Source: a bacterium (lineage in GTDB: Bacteria > Vulcanimicrobiota > Xenobia > Xenobiales > JADMJV01). From it: a stretch of 64,000 nucleotides of DNA. Position 1 is the first letter of the stretch, and every line of letters begins with the position of its first letter. The stretch covers positions 1-64,000 of the forward strand of contig JASBRJ010000274.1 in assembly GCA_030149525.1 (NCBI GenBank), in the 5' to 3' direction. The notes under the pieces are model-generated. The model searched no databases, was not told where the DNA came from, and saw nothing but the letters and a program-made list of their open reading frames with translations. Both the position numbers and the translations under genes were made by a program. This document shows positions 1 to 9,200 of the stretch, piece after piece.

Positions 1-467
1 CCAACACCCCGGCCTTTGGCCGGGGACGGGGCCCATCGCAGGCGCGAGCGTTTCGCCATCGTCCGTTACCCGTAAAGGACGAAGGCGCCCCGCTGGCTCT
101 CCCATCCCGCGGGGGTGTGGAGAGCCCACGGGGGCGGCTCCAGGAAGTCGTTGCTCGTAACATCCACAAGGTGCAAACGAGCAAGGTGGTACCGGCGGTG
201 AACTCGCGAGAGACGGTTGACAGCTCTGGGCCTTCGGCCACCCAACAGGTCTGTTTTCCCTCCCCGAATTCACCTTAAGGAAGCTGGTCAGGGTCCCGCG
301 CTTAGGCGCGGGATTGCGGGGCCGGTGGCCCCGATGGGGCTTGCCAGCCCCAAACCCCGCCTGCCGATGTGAGCCGCTTCGCGTCTCCCACCGGTTCGAC
401 GAAACAGCTTAACAACAGATTTGCAAACGCAGTGCTACCGAAGGTATCGATCTCGGTCAATCAACCC
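1..467 (-). mobile_element. Group II intron-like RNA, 5' part, cut by window edge
   Basis: Read on the minus strand, this segment starts directly after a perfect-looking terminator hairpin (468-497) and matches, block by block, the plus-strand segment 45,661-45,966. Shared blocks include GACAGACCTGTTGG, GGCCGAAGGCCCAGAG, GAGTTCACCGCCGGTACC, GTTACGAGCAA and GAGAGCCAGCGGGGCGCCTT. Strongly conserved unpaired blocks joined by variable hairpins indicate a structured RNA rather than a protein gene. The related plus-strand locus carries a canonical group II domain V further 3', and insertion just after a terminator stem is the known habit of class C introns, so I read this as domain I of such an intron. 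This copy is about 150 nt longer than the other near its 5' end. The 3' part lies beyond the window, so an internal reverse transcriptase cannot be judged. Confidence 0.55.
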
Positions 468-497
468 GAAAGAAGCTCGGTTTTCCGGGCTTCTTTC
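468..497 (-). terminator. Terminator-like hairpin preceding the intron
   Basis: Two 13-nt arms (468-480 and 485-497) pair at 12 positions around a four-base loop. On the minus strand the hairpin immediately precedes the intron-like element, the position used by group IIC introns as a landing site. There is no U-tract after it, as expected if the intron split the stem from its tail. Confidence 0.5.
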
Positions 498-1250
498 ACG
501 TCTTCATGAGCAAAATGATCTTGAGGCCGGTTCGTGGTGGGGAATCAGTTAATGGCCGCCTTGGCCAGAGCACCATGCCGTCACTCGCGATCCGGCCGTC
601 GGCACTGATCCTTCTCGTTTGCACTAGCCTTCTTTCCACTGGTCTCGCCGGCACCCGCTTACTCCCTGGAGTGTTCGTTCTTTTCCGAAAAGAGCGAGCA
701 CTCCAGAGCACCCAGGCCTCTCCCTCTGTCAGGCTAGCAAGCTGCTTGATGATGCAGGCCTTCCCGGCGGAGCTGACCGGGCCGCCACGATCCCGAGAGC
801 CTTCTCCGCCCATGCCCTGAAATCTAATCCTTCCAGGAGCCGCTCAGGCCTGCATCCTCGGCGGCTCTTGGGGGCTGAGGCCTTTTGGGAACTCCGGTGC
901 GGCAAATTCATCTTTGGCGAATAAATGAAAAAGCCCGTTAAATCAAGGCTTAGGCTCTCTTGGTTCTCCGACAGTGCTTGCCCGAGGACTTCAAGCCCGA
1001 ACACGCCGTTGAGCTTTGCAAGGAGCCCCAACTAAAGCTCGGCCGGTTTCTCTCTCCGTCAGGCTCACACACATCCTTACGAGTTTCATCGAGCCAACGG
1101 CATCCGCTCAAACCTGAGCTTCGGCGAATGGGTTCAGGTCTCAGGGTTTGTCCGATTGAGTCTTAAGCGCACCGGCTGTGGCGCCTTCAACATTCATTTT
1201 CAACAGACTATTTAACGAACTTATCACGTAACCGTGTCATCATCATTGTC
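498..1250. other. Gap with no convincing gene
   Basis: Several open frames of 60-105 codons exist on both strands, but none has a ribosome binding site, recognisable motif or codon pattern that stands out, and they overlap one another. The only structure I see is an inverted repeat at 666-706. The region may be decayed flank of the intron-like element. Confidence 0.5.
666..706. repeat. Long hairpin, possible bidirectional terminator
   Basis: Arms 666-685 and 687-706 are complementary at 18 of 20 positions with almost no loop. The stem ends in a TTTTC/GAAAA core, so it could act as a terminator or as a remnant repeat. No adjacent gene is clear. Confidence 0.4.
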
Positions 1251-2603
1251 ATGAAAATCGAACCGCGTACACTGCCCCGGATTTCTGCCAGGTCGCTGCC
1301 TCAGAAACCAAATGAGCCTCGGCACTGGCCGAAGGAGACGTTGCTCCTTTCCTCGGAGCGCGAGCCCGAAGTTTTACTGTTGCCTCCGCCCACTCGGTCG
1401 TTTCCCAAACAAGAGCAAGAGAGTAGCAAGCTCTCTCCGGAAGAGCAACAGGTTTGGCGAGAGCGGTTCGGACCGGACCCACTGCAGCTGGGTTCGGACA
1501 AAGAAGAGGCGGTGAAACACCTGCAGGACTTTCTGAACCAGCGAGAGTTGACCAGCCTTCTGGTGGACGGAGACTTCGGCTCCATGACAAGACTTGCTGT
1601 CTTGTGCGCTCAAGAGAGACTCGGCTTGGAGCAGTCGGGTATCTTCGATGAGGTCACTCGGGAGGCGCTTTTACAGGCGGACAAGTACGTCCAGGACCCC
1701 CTCAAGCTGACTCCCATGGAGCGGGAAATGTGGGCCGGTCGGTTCGGTTCCGAGCCGCTCAAGCGAGGGCAGGACAACGTGCGTGTTCGTCACCTGCAGA
1801 CTTTTCTCAATCAAAGAGAGCGTTTGAGGCTCCTGGTGGATGGCGATTTCGGGCCGTCCACCGAGAACGCGGTCAAGGCGACTCAGAAGCGTTTGGGCCT
1901 GGAGGAGACCGGGGTGGTTGACGAGACCACCAAACTAGCTCTCCTCCACGCCGCACGCGTCGTCCCCGAGGGGGGCAATGGACACGACGCCGTCAAAGCA
2001 CGCATTCAAGAAGCGTTGCAACAGGAACACAATTTCTTCGGTGGACAGACCATCGATGCCTCGGGTCGAATCACCAAGCAGGGACGCAAGGAATACGAAA
2101 CCGGCTTCGATACCCGAATAGGTGACTACTGGACCAGCATCGGTCTCCGCTATGACGGCGACGATCGCGACGTGCCCTGGTCTGCTGCTTTCATTTCCTA
2201 CGTTCATAAGGAGTCCGGAGTGGGAAGCCAGTTCAAAGCTGGACCGGCTCACGCAAGCTACATTCGAGATTCCATATCCGCCAAACGAGAGGGTCGTGAA
2301 GACGCTGCCTACTGGGGTCACCGAACTTCTGAGCGAGCCCCCCAGGTGGGAGACCTTATCGGACGGGCGCGACAGTCGGGAGTCGACTACGACAACCAAC
2401 CGGAATTCTACAAAAGCCATACCGATATTGTGGTGGAAGTAGGCGATGGCTACGTGGACATGATTGGCGGCAACGTAGGCGATTCAGTAACCCGAACCCG
2501 AGTCACCACCGACGCCGAGGGGCTTGTCGTCAACCGGCAACGGTATTTTGTGGTGATGGAGCCTAAGAATCTTTCCGGGCCTGAGGAGGCTCGGAGCGCC
2601 TAA
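1251..2603 (+). CDS. Peptidoglycan-binding / DUF2272 protein
   Basis: A 450-residue protein. After a low-complexity, proline/glutamate-rich N-terminus come two similar blocks of about 75 residues (roughly 75-145 and 155-235), each with the pattern HLQxFLNQR...LLVDGDFG...A....Q..LGLE.TG..D..T..ALL. This is the peptidoglycan-binding domain type 1 fold. The C-terminal 180 residues carry the DUF2272 pattern: PWSAAFISYV, an HASYI segment, a PQVGDLI turn and HTDIVVEV...VDMIGGN, which places it among NlpC/CHAP-like wall hydrolase folds. No signal peptide is visible, so export by another route or release by lysis must be assumed. Its stop codon overlaps the stop of the convergent MFS gene by four bases. 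A wall-acting role is inferred, not shown. Confidence 0.75.
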   Translation: MKIEPRTLPRISARSLPQKPNEPRHWPKETLLLSSEREPEVLLLPPPTRSFPKQEQESSKLSPEEQQVWRERFGPDPLQLGSDKEEAVKHLQDFLNQRELTSLLVDGDFGSMTRLAVLCAQERLGLEQSGIFDEVTREALLQADKYVQDPLKLTPMEREMWAGRFGSEPLKRGQDNVRVRHLQTFLNQRERLRLLVDGDFGPSTENAVKATQKRLGLEETGVVDETTKLALLHAARVVPEGGNGHDAVKARIQEALQQEHNFFGGQTIDASGRITKQGRKEYETGFDTRIGDYWTSIGLRYDGDDRDVPWSAAFISYVHKESGVGSQFKAGPAHASYIRDSISAKREGREDAAYWGHRTSERAPQVGDLIGRARQSGVDYDNQPEFYKSHTDIVVEVGDGYVDMIGGNVGDSVTRTRVTTDAEGLVVNRQRYFVVMEPKNLSGPEEARSA

Positions 2604-3871
2604 GCCGGACCAGGCGTCAAAACTTTTCCAGCCACCACTAGCCCGGAAGCATCGTCGCTAACAGGTGACATGGCCCACAACGCGGGTTTCCACACCAGAA
2701 GTGCGAGGGTGGCGGCGGCTGTTCCTGCGGCCATGAGGACTCCTGAAGAGAGGAGGCTGAAGTGTTCGGCCCACCAACCGAGGAGCAAGGTTCCTACGGG
2801 GATGAGGGCTCGGTCCATGAGGATGAGGCTGACCACCCGGCCCTGGAACTTTTTGGGAACACCCATTTGGGCGAGGATGCGGCTGACGGTTCGGTAGGCC
2901 TGACTGGCTCCACCGGCAACGAACATGGCCACGGCGGCGACGGCGAAATTGGGAGCCAGAAAGCCTACCAGCAAGGACGCGGAGAAGAGCAAGAGGGTAA
3001 CGATCTGGAAGCTCCCTTTGAGGACGCGCTGGGAATTGCCGATGATGGTGGCAGAGGACACCAGGCTGCCTACGGCCGTGAGAGAGACGAGAGTCCCTAC
3101 ACCTTCAGGACCGCATTTGATCAACTCCTTGGCGAACATCGGCAACATCGAGAGGTAGGGGAAGGCCAGAATCATAGGCGCTACCATGAGTGCAATCAGG
3201 AGCTTCAGTCTGGGGTGTGCGGCCACGTAGGAGAGGGCCTCTCTCATTCCCGTATCGGAGGTGGTGGCTCGTTTGCTGGAACACTCGGTTTCCGGTTGGC
3301 AGAAGGTGGAGAGGGCGCACAAAGCGGTTCCCACTGAGGCCAGGGCAAAGATTCCGGGGAGATTCCAGTGGACCAGCAGATAGCCGGCAGCAGACGGACC
3401 AACCACTCGACCCAGATTGAGGACCGAGGCGTTGCTGGCAAGAGCCCTAGGCAGTTCCTGAGGACACAATTCGGAGAGGAAGAGATTGCGAGCCGGGGGT
3501 TCCATTCCGGCTACCAACTCGCGCAGAAAAACCATGACACAAAGCACCGTGAGCGAGGCTTTCGTGACCAGCGCCCAGCCCACTCCGAAGGTGAAGAGAG
3601 CGGCCAGAAGATAGATCAACGACAGAAGCTTTCGACAGCTGTAGCGGTCGGCTAAGATACCCGACGGCACACTGACCAGAACCACGGGGATCAGGCGACA
3701 AGCGTTCACAACACCCACGGCCGAGGCGGATTTAAAGAGTACCAGAACCATCCAGTTGAGGGTCACGAGATAGACCCACTCGGCCATTCGAGCCGACAGA
3801 AAACCGTAGTGGAAACGCTTGAGTGAGAGGCGGCATTCATCTATAGACCGGGGCGAACAAACCATCGTCAT
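2600..3871 (-). CDS. MFS transporter, enterobactin-exporter-like
   Basis: A 423-residue integral membrane protein with about twelve hydrophobic segments and the MFS loop 2-3 signature (GILADRYSCRKLL, around residues 70-83). A second segment with MEPPARNLFLSEL, at the central part of the N-terminal half, and the VGPSAAGYL motif are typical of the MFS_3 group that includes enterobactin exporter EntS and macrolide efflux proteins. Substrate cannot be read from sequence. The gene stands alone, convergent with the DUF2272 gene and downstream of an ECF sigma gene on the same strand with a 66-nt gap, so it may be read from the sigma-factor operon. Confidence 0.8.
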   Translation of the reverse strand: MTMVCSPRSIDECRLSLKRFHYGFLSARMAEWVYLVTLNWMVLVLFKSASAVGVVNACRLIPVVLVSVPSGILADRYSCRKLLSLIYLLAALFTFGVGWALVTKASLTVLCVMVFLRELVAGMEPPARNLFLSELCPQELPRALASNASVLNLGRVVGPSAAGYLLVHWNLPGIFALASVGTALCALSTFCQPETECSSKRATTSDTGMREALSYVAAHPRLKLLIALMVAPMILAFPYLSMLPMFAKELIKCGPEGVGTLVSLTAVGSLVSSATIIGNSQRVLKGSFQIVTLLLFSASLLVGFLAPNFAVAAVAMFVAGGASQAYRTVSRILAQMGVPKKFQGRVVSLILMDRALIPVGTLLLGWWAEHFSLLSSGVLMAAGTAAATLALLVWKPALWAMSPVSDDASGLVVAGKVLTPGPA

Positions 3872-3937
3872 ACCTACCTTTAAGATTTGATCTTACGTTG
3901 CCGTTGAAAAGGAAACCATAGACGAATTATTAGCAGA

Positions 3938-4477
3938 TTATGAACGAATTGTGTCCGAGCTTTTGAGTCTCTCAGCCAGGCGCTGACGGGCCTTATTAAG
4001 CCTTGAGCGAACCGTGCCTACGGGTACCTGAAGGGTCTGCGAAATATCCTCATAACTCAGACCGAGGAGTTCGCGAAGGGCCAGAACATCCCGGTCTTTT
4101 TGATGCAGTCCGGATAAAGCTCTCCTGAGGACGATAGAATCCACCAGGGAGTTGCTGTCTCCCTCGCTGGAAAGGGCTTCGGGAAGTTCTTGGTGGTCCG
4201 GGAGGCTCTTTTGTTGGCGATAAGCCACATGAAGAACCAGGCGGCAGAGCCAACCGATGAAGGCTCGAGGGTCTTTCAACTGGTGGAGTTTGCGGTAGAC
4301 CAGAAGATAGCTCTCCTGCAGCACGTCGTCGCAGAGATTCGGTCCCACTAAGGAGTAGGCTAATTTTCTGGCGTGGTCGACAGTCAGGCGAAACACTTCC
4401 TCAAAAGCGACTCGATCCCCGGCCTGAGCCAGAACGACCTGGCCCATGAGACGTTGTCGATCCTTAGGAGCGGTCAA
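3938..4477 (-). CDS. ECF-type RNA polymerase sigma factor
   Basis: A 179-residue sigma-70 family protein with region 2 (around residues 15-80, including DDVLQESYLLVYRKL and FIGWLCRLV) and region 4 (around 115-165, with LxLRELLGLSYEDISQTL and VGTVRSRLNKARQRL). I chose the TTG start because GGAG sits six bases upstream and the codon overlaps the stop of the preceding gene (TTGA). An ATG ten codons further in has no good ribosome site. The gene follows a large membrane protein and a Ser/Thr kinase on the same strand. ECF groups linked to Ser/Thr kinases are known to be controlled by phosphorylation, so kinase-to-sigma signalling is a reasonable inference here. Confidence 0.85.
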   Translation of the reverse strand: MTAPKDRQRLMGQVVLAQAGDRVAFEEVFRLTVDHARKLAYSLVGPNLCDDVLQESYLLVYRKLHQLKDPRAFIGWLCRLVLHVAYRQQKSLPDHQELPEALSSEGDSNSLVDSIVLRRALSGLHQKDRDVLALRELLGLSYEDISQTLQVPVGTVRSRLNKARQRLAERLKSSDTIRS

Positions 4478-6177
4478 TGGAGGCTCCAGAGATCGTTCTC
4501 GAGAGACTTTTGAGGAATGCGAGAGTCATGGAGCCGGAGTTCTTGGCCGACGCGCTTTAAGGTCCATCGGGAGTCAGGGGGAAGTCCGATTTGTTGCAGA
4601 CTCTTGGGAAGATGGCCGTTTTCAGAGCGAAAGAGCATGATTTTTGCCAGAATGACTGTGGTTTCTCGGAGTGCTCTCTCCTCAAGACTGGGAGAAGCCT
4701 GTGCGATGACACCCCGATAGAAGAGGGAGAGGTCTGAGTCGTCTTGTCCTCGGGTGAGGAGCAGCTTTTTGGCCGAGGTGAAACCTTGGCTGTACGACTC
4801 GCGATGCCGCAACCACTCCTCAGTCAACTCGACACATTTCTTGTCTTCAAGAAGCTGAGTGGGGCTTGATGAAACCTGGTAGCCGAGAATCCTCATTGGC
4901 GAAGGAGGCAGATCGTTTACGAACCGGACCGATAGCAGCGAGTCGACGTTCCGGCGGACGGTCACGGCTGGAGAGGGGCGCTTCAAAGTTCCCTTAAGAA
5001 TCGAAATGACTTTCGTATCGTAGTCTTCAAGAGCAGAGAGACGCCGGCTGTTCAGCTCTTCGAGTGATGCGAGAGCCTGCTTGAGTTCCCGAGCATTCCT
5101 CGCCGGACTCTTCAGCCATGGGATCACGCCTCGGGTCCACGGAGTATCATCGTAGGAGGGCCTCACTCCATGAAAAAGCCGACCTTCTATCAACGTAGTC
5201 AGACGGACCGGGTCATTTGTCAGTTGGCTTCGGGCGGTGAATTGCTCAAGTGTGAGAAAACAGGCTTTAAGTTCTGGAACAGAGGTAGGTGGATGGTCTT
5301 GTAGAGCTGTCAGAGCCCTTTTCTCCAACATCTGGAACTGGTCTAATTCCTCAGAGCCGATTTCGTGGAGGGTCAAGTCGTTTGGAATTTTCGGCACGAT
5401 GCTCTGAATCAAGGAGCGCTCCAGGTCGCGCCAAGAGTTGACCGGCCCGTCTTGCGGTAGCCGGGCCACGGGAAAGGAACGGAAGATGGGCTCCACTTCG
5501 GCTTTCCACTCTTGAACGGAACGGTTCAGGCGAGTTTGCTGATAGGCGAATGTCCAGGGGGCGATGAGAAGAATCAGGAGAAGAAAGCGGGGAAACTTTC
5601 CAGGAGCAAAGTGGTAGAGCCAGGGGAAATGAGAGCGCACTTTCCCCACAAAGAATGTTACCGCAAGAGTGCAGATAAGGAGCGTGCCCAGAGATGACCA
5701 GGTGAAGATGGCCTCCAGTTGATGTTGTAGGGTCTCTGCCAGAACGTAGTCCAGCGGCTTCTGACCGATGACCCCCTCGTATCGTGTTTGCTTTGTGATC
5801 ACCGCTACGGGGACCAGTTGCCAAATGGGAACGGTTACCAGCATAACGGGAAGCCACAGGAGGAGAGCGCCGCGCCGGAGTCCGAAACGGGTGGCGACCA
5901 CGGGTCGAAAGAGAAGAGCGGCAATAAGAGCGACACCCAAGCCACCCAGCAGATGAAGCGGTTGGTTCCAATCTCCGCTCAGAAGAGCCGTGGCGGTGAA
6001 GAGGAATAACAAGGAGAGGAACCCGTTGGCGAAAGAGTGAGCTAATCGATCCCTAAAGCGATAAGCTTCAGGGGCGGCATTGTCCGGTAGGGCCAGTCGA
6101 GGCGGCTCGGTTTCCTCGATATTTTTGTTCAGAGCGGCCCACAAACGGGCGGTGTTTTGACTCTCGTCGGCTTCCAT
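4474..6177 (-). CDS. Unrecognised polytopic membrane protein
   Basis: A 567-residue protein of unknown family. A polar N-terminus (1-45) leads into six or so hydrophobic helices between about 48 and 225, followed by a soluble domain of some 340 residues. Near the C-terminus, LRETTVILAKIMLFRSENGHLPKSL resembles in outline a pattern seen at the end of many uncharacterised planctomycete-type membrane proteins, where a helix precedes a short domain beginning near G.LP.SL. A GGAG ribosome site lies five bases before the ATG. It lies between the kinase and the sigma factor and overlaps the latter, so it may be a membrane sensor or anti-sigma partner, but no anti-sigma zinc motif is visible. Confidence 0.6.
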   Translation of the reverse strand: MEADESQNTARLWAALNKNIEETEPPRLALPDNAAPEAYRFRDRLAHSFANGFLSLLFLFTATALLSGDWNQPLHLLGGLGVALIAALLFRPVVATRFGLRRGALLLWLPVMLVTVPIWQLVPVAVITKQTRYEGVIGQKPLDYVLAETLQHQLEAIFTWSSLGTLLICTLAVTFFVGKVRSHFPWLYHFAPGKFPRFLLLILLIAPWTFAYQQTRLNRSVQEWKAEVEPIFRSFPVARLPQDGPVNSWRDLERSLIQSIVPKIPNDLTLHEIGSEELDQFQMLEKRALTALQDHPPTSVPELKACFLTLEQFTARSQLTNDPVRLTTLIEGRLFHGVRPSYDDTPWTRGVIPWLKSPARNARELKQALASLEELNSRRLSALEDYDTKVISILKGTLKRPSPAVTVRRNVDSLLSVRFVNDLPPSPMRILGYQVSSSPTQLLEDKKCVELTEEWLRHRESYSQGFTSAKKLLLTRGQDDSDLSLFYRGVIAQASPSLEERALRETTVILAKIMLFRSENGHLPKSLQQIGLPPDSRWTLKRVGQELRLHDSRIPQKSLENDLWSLH

Positions 6178-6240
6178 AACTTCTCCGTTTCAAGGTCATG
6201 GAGGCAAGCCGGCGAGAAAAAGTTCATTTTTCTTGCAAAC

Positions 6241-9200
6241 CTACCCTAATCCGAAGAACTTCCCGATTCGCCCCATAACCGACCCGGGAAACCACTCTAC
6301 TTCAGATCGACCCTCTTTCTCGGAGAGTAACCACGAGACTTCCCATAAACGGAACTGACCGCTCCTGGAACGGGTCGTGAAGTAGCGGCCGTTGCAAGTC
6401 ATGGAGAGGTGAGTGATGCCGTCTTCGTGAGCCACGAACCGGTCGAGTGGTCGACCCTGGCCGAGATCGAAGAGGTGGATTTCTCCGGCGTTGTCCACGC
6501 AGACCCCCAGCGCCGTTTCCAGATTCATGGCCGCCGAGATGATGGGATTACCGGTCGGCTGAAAGCTGAAGAGAGAGCGGCCGCTTCTCTGATGGGTCCA
6601 GCTGAGGCCTCCGTCTTGGAAGCCGAGCATTCTCACCTTGCTGTCGGGAACGTCGGCACAAAAAGTGACTTCTGAGGTAAGGGCATCCTCATGAGCTGGT
6701 CCGTTGAGGCTGGTCGTATTCTTTTTGAGACAGGCCATGAGGTAGCCCTGATGGGTGATAATGAGTGCCTTTTCGTCCTCCAGGATGAAGGCGTCTTTGA
6801 GAGACCGCTCCCACAAAGGCAACGCTTCCGACATCCTCCCGCTGCCAAGGCCAAGGGTAAAGGCTTGACCTGAGACAGTCTGTATGAGAGCGGATTCTCC
6901 ATGGAACTGCACCTTGGAGATTCTCCCGGTCTTGAGCCTGTCTTGAAACTGGACTTCTCCCGATTCGACCAGGTAGTAACCGAAGTCTCCTTCCAGGCCA
7001 AGAAGAAGAATAAGGTCGCCTCCACCTTTCTGCTTAAGGAGGTGAGCGGCCACCGGCTGGTAGCCGGGACGTATGACCAGCTTGCTTTCGATCCTGGGCC
7101 CAGAGATCTCGAACAGTTCGAGCATGTCGGCCTTCGCCAGCAACAGGCGACTCCCGTCGGAAGTGAATTGGGCCGAGACGACATCGGGGATGTAGAGCCG
7201 TTCCCAGACGGCCTCCAGACCCTCTCGTTTCAACTCCGAGCACAACTTCCACTGAAGGTCGAGGGCTTCTTCCGACTGCTGGAAGCCGCTGACGCTGCGG
7301 GCTCGCCTCAGGGCTTGATAGGAGTCGTAGAGAAGGCCTCCATTCTTAAAGGCAAGTGCTTCTTGGTAATGCTGAAGGTAGCTTTCATAACTGTTAATAA
7401 GTTCAGGATAGCTTTGCCCCTGGGTGATAAGGAGTTGCCGTTCAAAGACACGGTAATCCTCATCGAGTTGCCAAATACGATACTCCCCCTCCTCATCCTG
7501 ACTGAGTGCGCAGCGACCGTCTCGGGCAACTTGGATGAGAATCGGTTTGGCCACACTCTCTTCCCAAGTCCTGAGATGTCGGAACGGATTCAACTGGTAG
7601 AGGCGGAGATACGGTTCTCGCCAGAGGAGGCAACGTTTCCCGTCCGAGTCCAGAGAGCAAGGGCCCTTTCCCCGCAGAAGTGTTTGTCCGTCTTGGTCGA
7701 GCACGGCGTGCTCCAGGGGGGAGCTTGCCACAAGGAGTTGGCCGCTCGCATCGAAGCTGAGCGTTTCCGGGAGGAAACCGAGTTCCACCTGGGCGGAGAT
7801 TCTGCGCTCCCCCAGGTTGTAGCAACGAACCAAACTATTACGATAAGAGACAGCCACCAAATCTCTTCCCAGGCACAACTGTCGGGATTCTGCGGGATTG
7901 TCCACCGAGGGAGGCCAGGAGAGCGGGATTACCTGGAAGGAGGCGTTTAGGGCGGAGAGTCGCCCGTCGGATGTTAGGAGTCCCAGGCCGTTCTGATCGT
8001 AGGTAAAGGCTGCAAGGGTTTGAGATGATAGCTCCAGGCCCTTGGCAAAAGTGAGGGGAGTCGCCCTCTGGTGGGCCAGTTCGAGCAGAAAAAAACCTTC
8101 GCTGGTTTGGGCCAGAAGCCGCGACAGTTTGACGTCTCGGGCAACGACTCGACCTTCGGTTCGCGCGAGTTGTTGCCAACGTTTCAGGTCCCAAATCTCG
8201 AAAGCGCTCCGGTCTTGAAGAAGCAATATTTGATCCTCGGCATCGCTCCAGACGACCGGGGTAGAGTAAAGTTCCCGTTTAGCCTGTCGAAGAACACCGT
8301 CGCGCTCCAGAGGGAGTCCCAGGACCTCCGATTCGTCCATGGCAAGAAGCGTGTCCGAGTGAGGAGAAAGGGCGATTTTGACACTGAGGCGGTGATGGCG
8401 ATTTCGGTGTCGACTCCCCAGCGGAGGGAAGTAGACATGACCGTCGGCCACAGTTGTGCGCTCCTGAGCCATCTTTTGTCGTTGTCTGGTGGGAAGATCG
8501 TTGGGCATTCTTTGGGCCGCTTTTTGATAGCTTTGTACAGCCGCATCGAAATCTCCGGCGTACATGGCGGCGTCTCCCTCGAGCCGATGGAGATATCCCG
8601 ATTTCTCGTCCTCGGGTATGCGACTGAGAAAGTCAACCGCTTCTCGGCCGTGGCCGCATTCGATGTGGAGAAGGGCTACGCCGAAGTCCGCCCTGGCCCG
8701 CTCTAATCGCAGGAGTGCTTCCTTGCGGGTCAACTTGCCTTCGCGTAAATCCAGTTGAACCAGGTTGTAGAGACACTGAGGGTGTCCCGCCTCAAGCATC
8801 AGGCCTTTCAAGAGCAGTTCCCGTGCTTTTTCGCTCTTGCCTAGACTGTAGAGGGAAGCCGCCGCGTTGTTGAGCAGATCCGGCCGTTCGCCTCCGGGGA
8901 CAGGAGACGGTCTCTGATACCGATGCCCACTGAGGTTGTAAAGACCCTCGGAGAGTTCGGTTAAGACCGCCTCTGCCGAATGGGGGCGCTGAGCCTGATG
9001 TTTTGAAAGCAGTCGGAGACAGAGTGCGGCAAGTGCTGGAGGGATATCCTCTCGAAGGCTGCACGGGTGGGGAGGTTCCTGGCCGATATGGCGCTCGATG
9101 ATCTGAATCGGAGTCGAACCCAGGTCGGGTGGGTCGAACGGCCGTTGCCCGCAGAGCAATTCGAACATGATGACTCCGAGTGAGTAGAGATCGGTGGTTT

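Noticed and set aside
506-820. Possible small secreted protein of 104 residues on the plus strand
   Set aside because: It has a hydrophobic stretch near residue 35 but no ribosome site, and an equally long frame exists on the other strand. A strong hairpin lies inside it.
2762-3337. A 191-codon frame opposite the MFS transporter
   Set aside because: The opposite strand encodes a clear transporter. This frame gives a Gly/Glu-rich product expected from antisense of membrane helices.
6901-7950. A 349-codon frame opposite the Ser/Thr kinase gene
   Set aside because: It lies wholly inside the kinase gene, has no motif and mirrors the beta-propeller repeats.
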